In this document: in pieces, positions 52,733 through 61,915 of the stretch
Position numbering within the stretch: position 1 is the stretch's first letter
Layout: each line of letters starts with the position of its first letter
Origin: Mucilaginibacter terrenus
Lineage (GTDB): Bacteria; Bacteroidota; Bacteroidia; Sphingobacteriales; Sphingobacteriaceae
Assembly: GCF_003432065.1 (NCBI RefSeq)
Contig: NZ_QWDE01000003.1
Location: 1-64,000 of the forward strand
Direction: 5' to 3'
Length of the DNA: 64,000 nt
Made by a program: the position numbers and the translations under genes
The notes under the pieces: generated by a model
What the model was told of the DNA's origin: nothing
The model's input: only the letters and a program-made list of their open reading frames with translations
Database searches by the model: none

Positions 52733-54061
52733 TTATTTGATCTTAAGCTTAAGTTTTTCTGTCACCAGGTCACCTATTTTACGGCCCTGCATAGTGCCTA
52801 CTATACAAGCGTTTCTATAGTGAATACCGCCATAAACACGCGACATAGCAGCTTCCTCCGCAGCATCCCTGAATGATTTAAAAGTACGCGGTGCAATACC
52901 AAACTCCGACTCTGAAGAATCGCTGTAAATAATATTATCGCCAAAAGTACGTGTCAATACTTCGGCTGCAGCAGCTGATATAACAGCGTGCCCACTAATA
53001 TACTCCGGGAATGGAGGTGTTTGGATATAGGGCCGCCATTCTGGATCCAGCACTCTTGTTATTACCGTCTCGGGACGTACGCTATTTGCCTTGTATTTTA
53101 CATACCAGCAGTTTATAAAAGCATCAAACAGGGCAATAGATGTTTCGGTGTAGGCAGCTACCGTGGTACCAAAATCGGCTTTCTTTATCTGCGAACCAAT
53201 ACCTGCAATGTTCATCCAGTGCCCTCCGGGCGAAAATTTCTTAGTGGCAAAAGACGCGTGACCTATTACATTCAACTTAAATGCGTTATCATCCCAAAAA
53301 TCAGCCATGTGCTTTTGTTCCTCCGTTAGGCTATCTCCCATGGTTTTCACCTCAATTACAGCTTTATAAAAAGAGCTGTTCTTATCAGCCATGTTATACG
53401 GTGGCGGCTCGGGCGAGGGTATCTGTGCAGCAGAATCAAGCACAAGTGGTCGTATCTCTCCCCAATGCGGTTCTAACGCCTGAGCATACATCGGCGGGGT
53501 GGGTATCCAGCGCCCGTCTTTACGGGTAACCGTATACTTGCTGGCGCTACGGGTTTGGGCATAATTGTCCTTTTTGCTCCAGGCCAGAATATGCTTGGCT
53601 ACTACGTTTGAATATTCCACCGAATTATCGAATGCATCAGACGGCATGCCAGCATCTTCCGCTTTTTTCTTTAGCTCATCAACGTAAGTTTCCATACTTC
53701 CTTCGGGGAAAGTAACGGCATTTCCCACTACGCAAAAAGAGAGTAGCGAAGCAAACTGAAAATCAATTTCTTTATCCTTATCTGGTTTTGGTACTGTGGT
53801 AAGATGCTTTATTTGGCCAGCCAGTGATCTGTAATGTTTAGGGTCGCCAGCTGCTATCACTTCATAAGCAGCTATATTGGCGTAAGCGTAATTTCGGGAC
53901 GCTATTACCGGTGGAAAGTTATTTTCGAGAACTATATCATTAAGCTTTTTTACGGTAGTACGGTAAAGCTCCGGATTGTGAGTGATCTTTTGATAATCGG
54001 CTTTTTTGCAGGAAGAAAAACAAAATACAGCAACTGCAAAAATCAACAGGAAACGGTTCAT
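52733..54061 (-). CDS. Vanadium-dependent haloperoxidase-like lipoprotein (PAP2 superfamily)
   Basis: The 442-residue product is a lipoprotein (FCFSSC with Cys18). Its C-terminal half has the vanadate/phosphate-binding pattern: KYKANSVRPET, PPFPEYISGHAVISAA and SRVYGGIHYRN, which supply the Lys, Arg, Ser-Gly-His and the apical His. In VHPOs the bound vanadate oxidises halide with H2O2; related proteins are acid phosphatases. In the last motif the usual final Asp is Asn, so activity type is uncertain. Genes of this type often follow SusCD and FG-GAP genes in Bacteroidota. It precedes the GH65 gene by 9 bases. Confidence 0.78.
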   Translation of the reverse strand: MNRFLLIFAVAVFCFSSCKKADYQKITHNPELYRTTVKKLNDIVLENNFPPVIASRNYAYANIAAYEVIAAGDPKHYRSLAGQIKHLTTVPKPDKDKEIDFQFASLLSFCVVGNAVTFPEGSMETYVDELKKKAEDAGMPSDAFDNSVEYSNVVAKHILAWSKKDNYAQTRSASKYTVTRKDGRWIPTPPMYAQALEPHWGEIRPLVLDSAAQIPSPEPPPYNMADKNSSFYKAVIEVKTMGDSLTEEQKHMADFWDDNAFKLNVIGHASFATKKFSPGGHWMNIAGIGSQIKKADFGTTVAAYTETSIALFDAFINCWYVKYKANSVRPETVITRVLDPEWRPYIQTPPFPEYISGHAVISAAAAEVLTRTFGDNIIYSDSSESEFGIAPRTFKSFRDAAEEAAMSRVYGGIHYRNACIVGTMQGRKIGDLVTEKLKLKIK

Positions 54062-54257
54062 AGTCTAAATCAGTTTAAGAAAATACGCTGCTTCGGGAGG
54101 CTTTGCGCTTATATTGGCTTTCTTTATTTCTGTATGCTAAGATAGGTTTTTTACCACATCTGCCTGCTAAAAACAGTTTGAATTTAACACAAACTAATAT
54201 TTATTTTGCACAACATTTAAGAACGCGCTACTGCGTTCAGGCTTTATAAAACCTTTT

Positions 54258-55193
54258 ATGAAAAGACCCGCACTGCTGGTATTTGGTACGCTGTTAATTA
54301 TTGTCGTTAGTATTTATTTTATCATACCTCAGTATATAACTGCCACTTCGGTAGTAAGTGTTGATGCCACGGACGTTAACGTTGCCCGTTTTTTGGTTGA
54401 TCAGCACCAATGGCCAAAGTGGTGGCCGGGAAAAGTAGTGGCAGGAGACTCTGTTTATGAATTTAACGGCAACAGGATAACCATTACCAATGCCGCTGCC
54501 GGCTATGTTGATTGCGACGTAAACACTGGTAATGATGTGCTAAAGTGTAAGGTGAGCTACCAGGCTTCCGGCGAAGGTGCAACAAACATTACCTGGAAGG
54601 CTGCTAAGCAGAGCAGTTTGAATCCTATTACCCGTATTTCAGAATATTTTAGGATTAAAAAGGAGAATACTGAGTTAGAGAAGATACTTAAATCCTTTAA
54701 AAAGTTTATCCAAACTGATGTTAATGTTTACGGCTTAAAAATTAAGCTAAGCAAGGTTAAAGATGGCACTATGCTAGCAACAAGTACATCTACAACAACC
54801 TACCCGGACATGGCTGTTATTTACAACTTAATAGATGGATTGCACAAGCAGATCAGCGCAGCAGGTGCGAATGAGTCCAACAAACCGATGCTTAATATCA
54901 ATCAGGTTGACGAGAAAGAGTACCATACAATGGTTGCCGTACCAATAAATAAAGAAGTACAGCCTGACCAAAAATCAGTAATCAATAAAATGGTGGTTGG
55001 CGGTAACTTATTAGAGACCGAAACAAAAGGTGGTCGCGGAGCGATAAACAATGCTTTTACACAGCTAAAACGTTACCAGAAAGATCATGGATTAATATCA
55101 CCAGCAATGCCTTACGAAGTGATGATGAACAACCGCTTAATGGAAAAAGACACTGCTAAGTGGGTTACAAAGGTTTATTGGCCAATATTTTAA
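54258..55193 (+). CDS. Membrane-anchored SRPBCC plus GyrI-like fusion protein
   Basis: The 311-residue protein has one N-terminal membrane segment (about 5-24). A SRPBCC-like half follows (about 30-150, with LVDQHQWPKWWPGKVVAG). The second half resembles GyrI-like small-molecule binding (about 160-311, ending AMPYEVMMNNRLMEKDTAKW). Such fusions are seen in Bacteroidota and bind hydrophobic ligands; no ligand is known. The gene interrupts the minus-strand glycan locus. It stops one base before the second FG-GAP gene stop, so the two are convergent with no terminator space. Confidence 0.65.
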   Translation: MKRPALLVFGTLLIIVVSIYFIIPQYITATSVVSVDATDVNVARFLVDQHQWPKWWPGKVVAGDSVYEFNGNRITITNAAAGYVDCDVNTGNDVLKCKVSYQASGEGATNITWKAAKQSSLNPITRISEYFRIKKENTELEKILKSFKKFIQTDVNVYGLKIKLSKVKDGTMLATSTSTTTYPDMAVIYNLIDGLHKQISAAGANESNKPMLNINQVDEKEYHTMVAVPINKEVQPDQKSVINKMVVGGNLLETETKGGRGAINNAFTQLKRYQKDHGLISPAMPYEVMMNNRLMEKDTAKWVTKVYWPIF

Positions 55194-55194
55194 G

Positions 55195-58100
55195 CTACTT
55201 GCTTATTATAACCATTCTGCCTTCGTAAGTTACCGTTATAAAAGCTTCACCCTTGCTGGTTTTGATCTTTTGCGGAGCTGTGCATTCCTCAAAGTTAAAC
55301 AGTGGATTGACCCAATACTCCGGCTGTGAAAACTGCTTATCAGCCTTATTGTAATGCGCTGTCACCAAACCTAGGGCATCGTACTTACCTTCGTAAGGCA
55401 CTACGCCCCAGAAGTTACCGTTTAATAACACTTCTCCGGTTTTATCTAAAGAAGTGATAGAGCGAATGGGTGCCTGCTGATACATATAGGGCAACTCTGC
55501 AGCAGTTTTAGCATGCATTACATCGCTAATAAAAACACTACTAAACTGGTTAGCAATGAGTTTCGAATTCTCAGTGAGCTTGTCCTTAAATACCTCATCT
55601 GTGGTTTTATCAGCCATTTTTTGAAAGCTTAGAAATTCTTTTTTCAAGTATGGCAGTTCCTGTTCCAGATCGTTCTTCGGTCGGAAAGGATAGTACTTTT
55701 CCTTATAGAAGTAAGATATAAGCAAATCATTTCTGCCATCGGCGTCCACATCATCGTTGTAAGCATATACCGGGTGATCTGGAGTTACATTGTACTTGCT
55801 GTTGGCGCCCCAGTTACCACCAATGAAATCCATCTTGCCATCGCCGTCAATATCTGCAATAGCAGCACTTTGCCACCACCCCTTCATACCATCCAGCAAA
55901 GCAGATGAGAACTTCACCAGCTTTTTGTTCTTATTTAAGAATATTTGAACAGGGTTCCACTCAGAAGATACCACAATGTCCTGGCTACCGTTCTTATCCA
56001 CGTCAGCAGCTGTAATACTAGTTATATAAGGGATACGTGTAAGTTCCGGATAGTCATTCTTTCCTGCAGGTGTAAAGCTTCCGTCTCCTTTACTTAACAA
56101 CACAGCCGATTGTGCGGGCATGTTGTAATTATAAAAAGGTACTGCAGATGTAAGCAACAGGTCCTGCCTTCCATCGCCATTAAAGTCGTAGACAAATATT
56201 TTTGATACTAGCTGCTCTACTAACGGAAGTGCCTTATACTCAAATTTAAAGTTCCCCCGGTTGATGTATAAACGGGGCTGCATACGTTTGCCCGCTTCGG
56301 CAAAGGGGTGGTTAGCGCTAAGCACTACCAGGTCTGGCAAGCCATCGCCGTTCACGTCTGTCCATTCTGCCTGAGTATCGCCGTAAGCTTTGTGTGCGTT
56401 GAAGGCATCAACCATTACCTTAGTAAAGCCGCCTGTTTTATTGCCGCTTAAAATATACTTCTCCTCTCCTGCTATACTGCCGGTATAAATATCATCGTAG
56501 CCATCGTTATTTACGTCTGCCACTGCAACAGCGGGTGTATGTGGCAGGTAAGCATGAGGTATCAGGCCATAATAGTTGAAATCAGGCGTCTCAAAGGGGG
56601 CAACCATAGCTACTGTGGCTGCTTTCACCGGTTTAAAGGTGAACTGTGCATTACCTTTTATAAAACTATCTGTTACGGAAGCGATATCTGAGGGAGGAAA
56701 AACCGAGGTGGTATTGTACCTGATAGTTACTTTTTTATTCAGGTTAAAGCTTTTAATTACCTGATGATTGTTATTGGGCCACACAATAAGCATTTCAACA
56801 GGTTTGTCGCCCGGTGCAAAGGTAAAAGTGACATTATCGCCCTGTGTGCTTTCGTATGCGGTACTGGTTTGTATCTCCTGGTGATCTATACCTTTAGCGG
56901 TTCGCAGGAAAAGTTTGGTGCCGATACCATCCTGGTTTTGTTCGGTAAAGTGAACGCTGACGTTAAGATACGCTGGCTTTTTGTCCTTTGCGTTTTCCAT
57001 AGTCATGTTCTGATAAATAAATGCCGGAACATCCATATTATTGGTCACCATATCCAGGTCTCCGTCATTGTCCAGATCTATCGCTACTGCGCCGGACGAT
57101 ATTGAAGTATCGCGCATGTTATTACCTTCAGATATATCGGTAAATTTCAATTTATCGCTGCCGTGATACAGGTAGTTATGTACCTGCCCATTGGGCATCA
57201 GGTTTATCTTTTCTCTGTCAAAGAAACGACTGGTCTTAAAATCTTTTACTACGTTGGGATCACCCAGGTACTTAAGGTAATCCATGTCGTTTAAACGTTT
57301 TTTTATGCCGTTGCTAAAAAACATGTCCTTATGGCCGTCCATATCAAAATCCTGCACAAGCGGCGACCATGTCCAATCCGTAGCAGATACCCCCGAGTAC
57401 AAGCTTAAGTCTACGAACTTAGTACCATTGCCAACATTTAGCTGCAGGCAGTTTTTAGAATATTGGTAATAATACCCGGCACTTACTTCCTGGTTATAAA
57501 TGTCTAACGGCTCATCGTTAATGGTAGATTTTAGCACCTTCATATCCTCCGGCAGCATGTCGGTACTTATCACATCCAGATGCCCGTCTTTATTAACATC
57601 TGCCAAGGTATTCCCCATCGAGAATAAACTGGCGTGCCCAAACGCGCTCTTCATCTCTTCTTTAAAGGTGCCGTTCTTTTGATTTACGTAGTAATAGTCT
57701 TGTTCAAAAAAGTCGTTACTTACGTATATGTCGTCCCAGCCATCGTTGTTCAGATCGCCAACGCTTAAGCCAAGGCCATAACCTATCGGTGCCGAATAGA
57801 TACCTGACCCGTCCGTAACATCTGTGAACCTCCCATTGTCGTTCCTGAACAGGTGATCGCCGGCATCGTGATTGGTTTTAACTCTGAGTGTAGAGTCGCC
57901 GTAAGTATCGTTGCTGTGTACCGATGAAGTAAGCAGGAACATATCCAGGTCGCCATCTTTATCATAATCTAAAAAGCTTGCCTGGGTGCTAAATCCTGAA
58001 AAGTCTAACCCGTACTTCGCAGCAGATTCCGTAAAAGTAAGATCGTGATTATTGATGTATAGCTGGTTCTTACCTTTAAATCCTTTGTAGTTTGATACAA

Positions 58101-58524
58101 CGCAAACGTAAATATCTTTCCAGCCGTCACCGTTGATATCTACAACGGTAACGCCGGTCTTCCAGTTGCCTTTACCTTGCAAGCCGGCTCTATTTGTAAT
58201 ATCTTCAAATTTTAAATTGCCTTTATTAAGATATAGTTTGTTATTTTCCTGGTTAGAAGAAAAGTAAAGGTCGGGGAGTCCGTCATTATTAAAATCAGCC
58301 GAAGCTACTCCGGCACCATTATAAAAGTAGAGGTAGTCCAGTATGTTTACAGAATCGGTAGCAATGTTGCGATTTACAAAATCAACATGGCTGTCTTCTG
58401 TAGGTACCAGCCGAAATATCCCGTCGCCCGGCTTTTTCTTCTCGCATGAATTAAATAAGGCTATCCCAACCAGAACAGCCAGAAAAATCAGGGTGAAGCT
58501 TTTGTAAGTAGTAGTCCTAGGCAT
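55195..58524 (-). CDS. FG-GAP/VCBS repeat lipoprotein with ASPIC-UnbV domain, second copy
   Basis: The 1109-residue lipoprotein has a lipobox at LFNSC, followed by FG-GAP beta-propeller repeats with calcium-loop motifs of form DxNxDGxxD (for example DFNNDGLPDLYF, DINGDGWKDIYV, DYDKDGDLDMFL). An ASPIC-UnbV domain lies at about 520-605 (GIGTKLFLRT, IVWPNNNHQVI), and a second propeller set follows. These proteins are surface-exposed in Bacteroidota and lie with SusCD pairs; ligand binding to carbohydrate or protein is assumed. It follows the first copy by 6 bases. Confidence 0.85.
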   Translation of the reverse strand: MPRTTTYKSFTLIFLAVLVGIALFNSCEKKKPGDGIFRLVPTEDSHVDFVNRNIATDSVNILDYLYFYNGAGVASADFNNDGLPDLYFSSNQENNKLYLNKGNLKFEDITNRAGLQGKGNWKTGVTVVDINGDGWKDIYVCVVSNYKGFKGKNQLYINNHDLTFTESAAKYGLDFSGFSTQASFLDYDKDGDLDMFLLTSSVHSNDTYGDSTLRVKTNHDAGDHLFRNDNGRFTDVTDGSGIYSAPIGYGLGLSVGDLNNDGWDDIYVSNDFFEQDYYYVNQKNGTFKEEMKSAFGHASLFSMGNTLADVNKDGHLDVISTDMLPEDMKVLKSTINDEPLDIYNQEVSAGYYYQYSKNCLQLNVGNGTKFVDLSLYSGVSATDWTWSPLVQDFDMDGHKDMFFSNGIKKRLNDMDYLKYLGDPNVVKDFKTSRFFDREKINLMPNGQVHNYLYHGSDKLKFTDISEGNNMRDTSISSGAVAIDLDNDGDLDMVTNNMDVPAFIYQNMTMENAKDKKPAYLNVSVHFTEQNQDGIGTKLFLRTAKGIDHQEIQTSTAYESTQGDNVTFTFAPGDKPVEMLIVWPNNNHQVIKSFNLNKKVTIRYNTTSVFPPSDIASVTDSFIKGNAQFTFKPVKAATVAMVAPFETPDFNYYGLIPHAYLPHTPAVAVADVNNDGYDDIYTGSIAGEEKYILSGNKTGGFTKVMVDAFNAHKAYGDTQAEWTDVNGDGLPDLVVLSANHPFAEAGKRMQPRLYINRGNFKFEYKALPLVEQLVSKIFVYDFNGDGRQDLLLTSAVPFYNYNMPAQSAVLLSKGDGSFTPAGKNDYPELTRIPYITSITAADVDKNGSQDIVVSSEWNPVQIFLNKNKKLVKFSSALLDGMKGWWQSAAIADIDGDGKMDFIGGNWGANSKYNVTPDHPVYAYNDDVDADGRNDLLISYFYKEKYYPFRPKNDLEQELPYLKKEFLSFQKMADKTTDEVFKDKLTENSKLIANQFSSVFISDVMHAKTAAELPYMYQQAPIRSITSLDKTGEVLLNGNFWGVVPYEGKYDALGLVTAHYNKADKQFSQPEYWVNPLFNFEECTAPQKIKTSKGEAFITVTYEGRMVIISK

Positions 58525-58530
58525 GGCAGC

Positions 58531-61500
58531 TTAACGTAATTTATAGGCTTTAAGCTTATCATCGTTTAAACCAAAAAGGAAATTCTTCTCGCCCCTGCTG
58601 TTCTTTATCATGATTGATGACCGCACCTGACCGGAAAGATCCATCCCACTTTGCGATGGCGAAATATACGTAAATCCGCTTTTACTGTACTTATAAATTT
58701 GTCCGTGGCTGGCATCTAAACGGCCTACTTCAGGCTTAAAGCCATAAAAGTTTCCGCCCAGTATGATAGCAGGTATACCGCTCTTGTCAATATCATCACA
58801 AAGAATGGTGTTCACACTAGAAAGCTGGGCGTTATAAGGCAAAGGTGTAGCTGTAAATTTTTTGCCATCGTTAAAGAATACTGTAGATGCCAGGTAATTC
58901 ATTTCATGAACTTCGGCACCTTGCAGGTCTTCATCTGTAAAAATCTCATTAAATGGCTTACCGGCATAATCGGTGTACTTCAAGTACTTCTTTTTCAGTA
59001 ACGGCATTTGCCCAACCAGGTCAGGCTTCATATGGAACACATAGTTTACGTGATCGCTTTTGTAAACTGAGGTGATGCACTCTTTGGTACCGTTGTTATC
59101 AAAGTCCTTTACGTACACCTTCATAGGTTCCTCTATCGAGGCTTTGAATTTTATGTTAAGGCCAATGTTACCTGCAACAATGTCGGGCTTGCCATCGCCA
59201 TTTACATCGGCAACCTGCAAACTGCTCCACCAGCCTTTGTATCTGTCAAGTTGTTTATCCGCAGTAAAGCTACCTTTGTTGTTCTTAAATATCTTTATAC
59301 CCATCCAGTTGCCCGCAACCACCAGATCAGGGTACCCATTACCATCTATATCTGCCCACTGTGCAGCCGTTACCATCCCCAATTTGGTGTCGGCACCTAA
59401 TACCTTTGATGAAACATCCGTAAAGCGCCCAGTACCATCGTTATGGAAAACATATGATTTTGGATGAGCACCGTATGTTCCGGGTACACTCCTGCCGCCA
59501 ACAAATAGATCAGGGTGGCCGTCTTTATCATAATCGCAGGCCATTATAACCGACGCGTTTACCGCGGCCGGTATCATCTTTTGCCGGTTTAGACGCAGAT
59601 TACCTTTACCGTTATTTTCGTAGAACCGGGGAAAGTAGACAGGTGTGCCGGCCTCATCCTCATTCCCTCCTACCCCTATAATCAGGTCCTGATCTCCGTC
59701 GCCGTCAAAATCTCCAAAGGCGGCACCAGCATTTTCCAGGTAGCTTTGCCTGCCAAGGTCATCGGGTATATACTGTTTGAATTTGCCTGTAGGCTGCTGC
59801 ACGTAAATTGCTGCCGGACTATCCTTTGAAGAACCAAAATAAAAATCCTCCAGGCCGTCGTTATTTATATCACCTTTGGCCATGTAGGGGTTTTCGGTCG
59901 ACAGCATCTGGAGCATCAAACGTTCGTTGTCGAAATCGATAAATCCATTTTCCGTATGTTTAGGTACCGAATCGAAGAGTGCTTTCTCGTCGGCCACCAT
60001 TAAGGTTTTAACCGGCTTTTTTGAATAGTTGTACTGTAAAGCAGCGTTCTTAATATTGTATGTAAGTACTCTATTAACTGCTACATTTTTATCCACCTGA
60101 TATTTACCTCCAGGCCAAATTACTTGCACTGAATCGATTTTCCGCACTTTACCGAGCCCTATGGTAATCAAATTGGGCGAAGTGCTGCTCTGAAACCCGC
60201 GGGTAGGCTGCTGGTAATAAACTATCGACTGGTCTTTTGCAAATACTTTTACTGTCGCGCCAACTCCAAACCGGTTAAATTGGTGGCCTTGCAACTTTAA
60301 TTGTATGAAGTTGTTTTTTAAACGTTCGGCGTTGTTTTTATAGATATAAAGTGGGGAGTTTACATTATTAACAATTAAATCATTATCGCCATCGCCATCC
60401 AGATCGCCGTAAGCTGCGCCATTACTAAAAGACGGTTTGTCAAGGCCGAATGCGGCCGTTTTGTTGGCAAATGTTAGGTTATGGTTGTTGCTGAAAGCGT
60501 AGTTCTCCAGAGGAGTTGATATCATTTTGTTGGTGAAATCTTTGTAGTCGAACTTCTTTTTCTCGGCTATTTTATCCATGTTCTCCCGATTGCCCAAAAA
60601 CTCAATGTAATCCTGGTCGGTAAGGTCTTTGTAAATGCCATTAGAGACAAAAATGTCCTTCCAGCCATCATTGTCCATATCGAAGAACAACGCACCCCAA
60701 CTCCAGTCGGTAGCTGCTACCGCGGCATTAAAAGCAATTTCGGAAAATGTACCATCACCATTGTTCAGTTGCAAGCAATTTTGCATGTACTGGTTAAAGT
60801 AGCCATCATGTTGCTTAAGTTTAATCACGTCGAAAGACTCAAACGAGGTCATCTGCTTAAGCCGCTTGTCACCCTCCGGCAACATTTCGGTTGTGAAAAT
60901 ATCCAGGTTACCATCGTTATTTATATCAGCAATGTCCGAGCCCATAGAGGCGAGGCTTAAATGCCCGGTTTCGTTCTGTATATCTTCCTTGTAAGTACCG
61001 TTCTTTTGGTTGATGTATAAATAATCTCTCTCAAAAAAGTCGTTAGATACGTATATATCAGGGTAACCATCGTTGTTTACATCAGCTACAGAAACTCCTA
61101 AGCCAAACCCTATATCACTAGAAAATATACCTGCATCTTTGGTAACATTGGTGAAGTGGCTATTATCATTCCGGTACAAATGGGCACCACCAAGCGGGTC
61201 AACAACGGCCCGTAAATTTTTACTGAAGTCAAAAGATTCTATCGGCCTGAAAGAATTGTTTAATACAAAACAGTCGAGATCGCCGTCGTTATCATAATCA
61301 AAAAATATCGCCTGGGTAGACAACCCGTTATCAACTAAGCCATACTTTTCAGCCTCTTCTTTGAATGTGCCGTTGTGTTGATTTATAAAAAGCTCGTTTC
61401 CCTTTCTATCTATAATGTTACCGCTGTGGCAAACATAAATATCCAGCCAACCGTCGCCGTTAATGTCTACCATGGTTACACCTGTGCTCCAGTACTTTGT

Positions 61501-61830
61501 TCCTTTTACACCAGCTTTGTTAGTGATATCTTCAAACTTCCAGTTGCCTTTGTTAAGATAAAGTTGGTTGCCGCCCTGATTGGATGTGAGGTATACGTCG
61601 TTTAAACCGTCATTGTTAATATCGCCAATAGCTACACCGCCTCCATTGTAATAGTTACGGAAGGTAAACACGTTGGTCTTGTCCTGCTCATTGAGTTGAT
61701 TAATAAAGTTTACGCCCAGCGAACTATTATCTTGTAAGGTAAACAAGGGACTATCAACGCCATTTTTGTGGCATGAAAGGATAACAAAGGTGCAAAAAAA
61801 AGCTACAATCAGGGGTATTCTCTTAAACAT
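58531..61830 (-). CDS. FG-GAP/VCBS repeat lipoprotein with ASPIC-UnbV domain, first copy
   Basis: The 1099-residue lipoprotein has a lipobox near VILSC, FG-GAP repeats with Ca-type loops (DINNDGLNDVYL, DYDNDGDLDCFV, DVNNDGYPDIYV), an ASPIC-UnbV domain at about 515-600 (FGVGATVKVFAK, VIWPGGKYQV) and a second propeller region. It is a clear paralogue of the next gene, with the same domain order throughout. ATG 61830 is chosen; a GTG directly before is possible. It is 85 bases after the SusD stop and probably in one operon. Confidence 0.85.
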   Translation of the reverse strand: MFKRIPLIVAFFCTFVILSCHKNGVDSPLFTLQDNSSLGVNFINQLNEQDKTNVFTFRNYYNGGGVAIGDINNDGLNDVYLTSNQGGNQLYLNKGNWKFEDITNKAGVKGTKYWSTGVTMVDINGDGWLDIYVCHSGNIIDRKGNELFINQHNGTFKEEAEKYGLVDNGLSTQAIFFDYDNDGDLDCFVLNNSFRPIESFDFSKNLRAVVDPLGGAHLYRNDNSHFTNVTKDAGIFSSDIGFGLGVSVADVNNDGYPDIYVSNDFFERDYLYINQKNGTYKEDIQNETGHLSLASMGSDIADINNDGNLDIFTTEMLPEGDKRLKQMTSFESFDVIKLKQHDGYFNQYMQNCLQLNNGDGTFSEIAFNAAVAATDWSWGALFFDMDNDGWKDIFVSNGIYKDLTDQDYIEFLGNRENMDKIAEKKKFDYKDFTNKMISTPLENYAFSNNHNLTFANKTAAFGLDKPSFSNGAAYGDLDGDGDNDLIVNNVNSPLYIYKNNAERLKNNFIQLKLQGHQFNRFGVGATVKVFAKDQSIVYYQQPTRGFQSSTSPNLITIGLGKVRKIDSVQVIWPGGKYQVDKNVAVNRVLTYNIKNAALQYNYSKKPVKTLMVADEKALFDSVPKHTENGFIDFDNERLMLQMLSTENPYMAKGDINNDGLEDFYFGSSKDSPAAIYVQQPTGKFKQYIPDDLGRQSYLENAGAAFGDFDGDGDQDLIIGVGGNEDEAGTPVYFPRFYENNGKGNLRLNRQKMIPAAVNASVIMACDYDKDGHPDLFVGGRSVPGTYGAHPKSYVFHNDGTGRFTDVSSKVLGADTKLGMVTAAQWADIDGNGYPDLVVAGNWMGIKIFKNNKGSFTADKQLDRYKGWWSSLQVADVNGDGKPDIVAGNIGLNIKFKASIEEPMKVYVKDFDNNGTKECITSVYKSDHVNYVFHMKPDLVGQMPLLKKKYLKYTDYAGKPFNEIFTDEDLQGAEVHEMNYLASTVFFNDGKKFTATPLPYNAQLSSVNTILCDDIDKSGIPAIILGGNFYGFKPEVGRLDASHGQIYKYSKSGFTYISPSQSGMDLSGQVRSSIMIKNSRGEKNFLFGLNDDKLKAYKLR

Positions 61831-61915
61831 CACACGTTCAGAAAAAACAAACGTAGCGAATTTTACTTCGCTACGTTCAAAATCAAATATAACTAATTGG
61901 AAACTGTTTTAGTTA

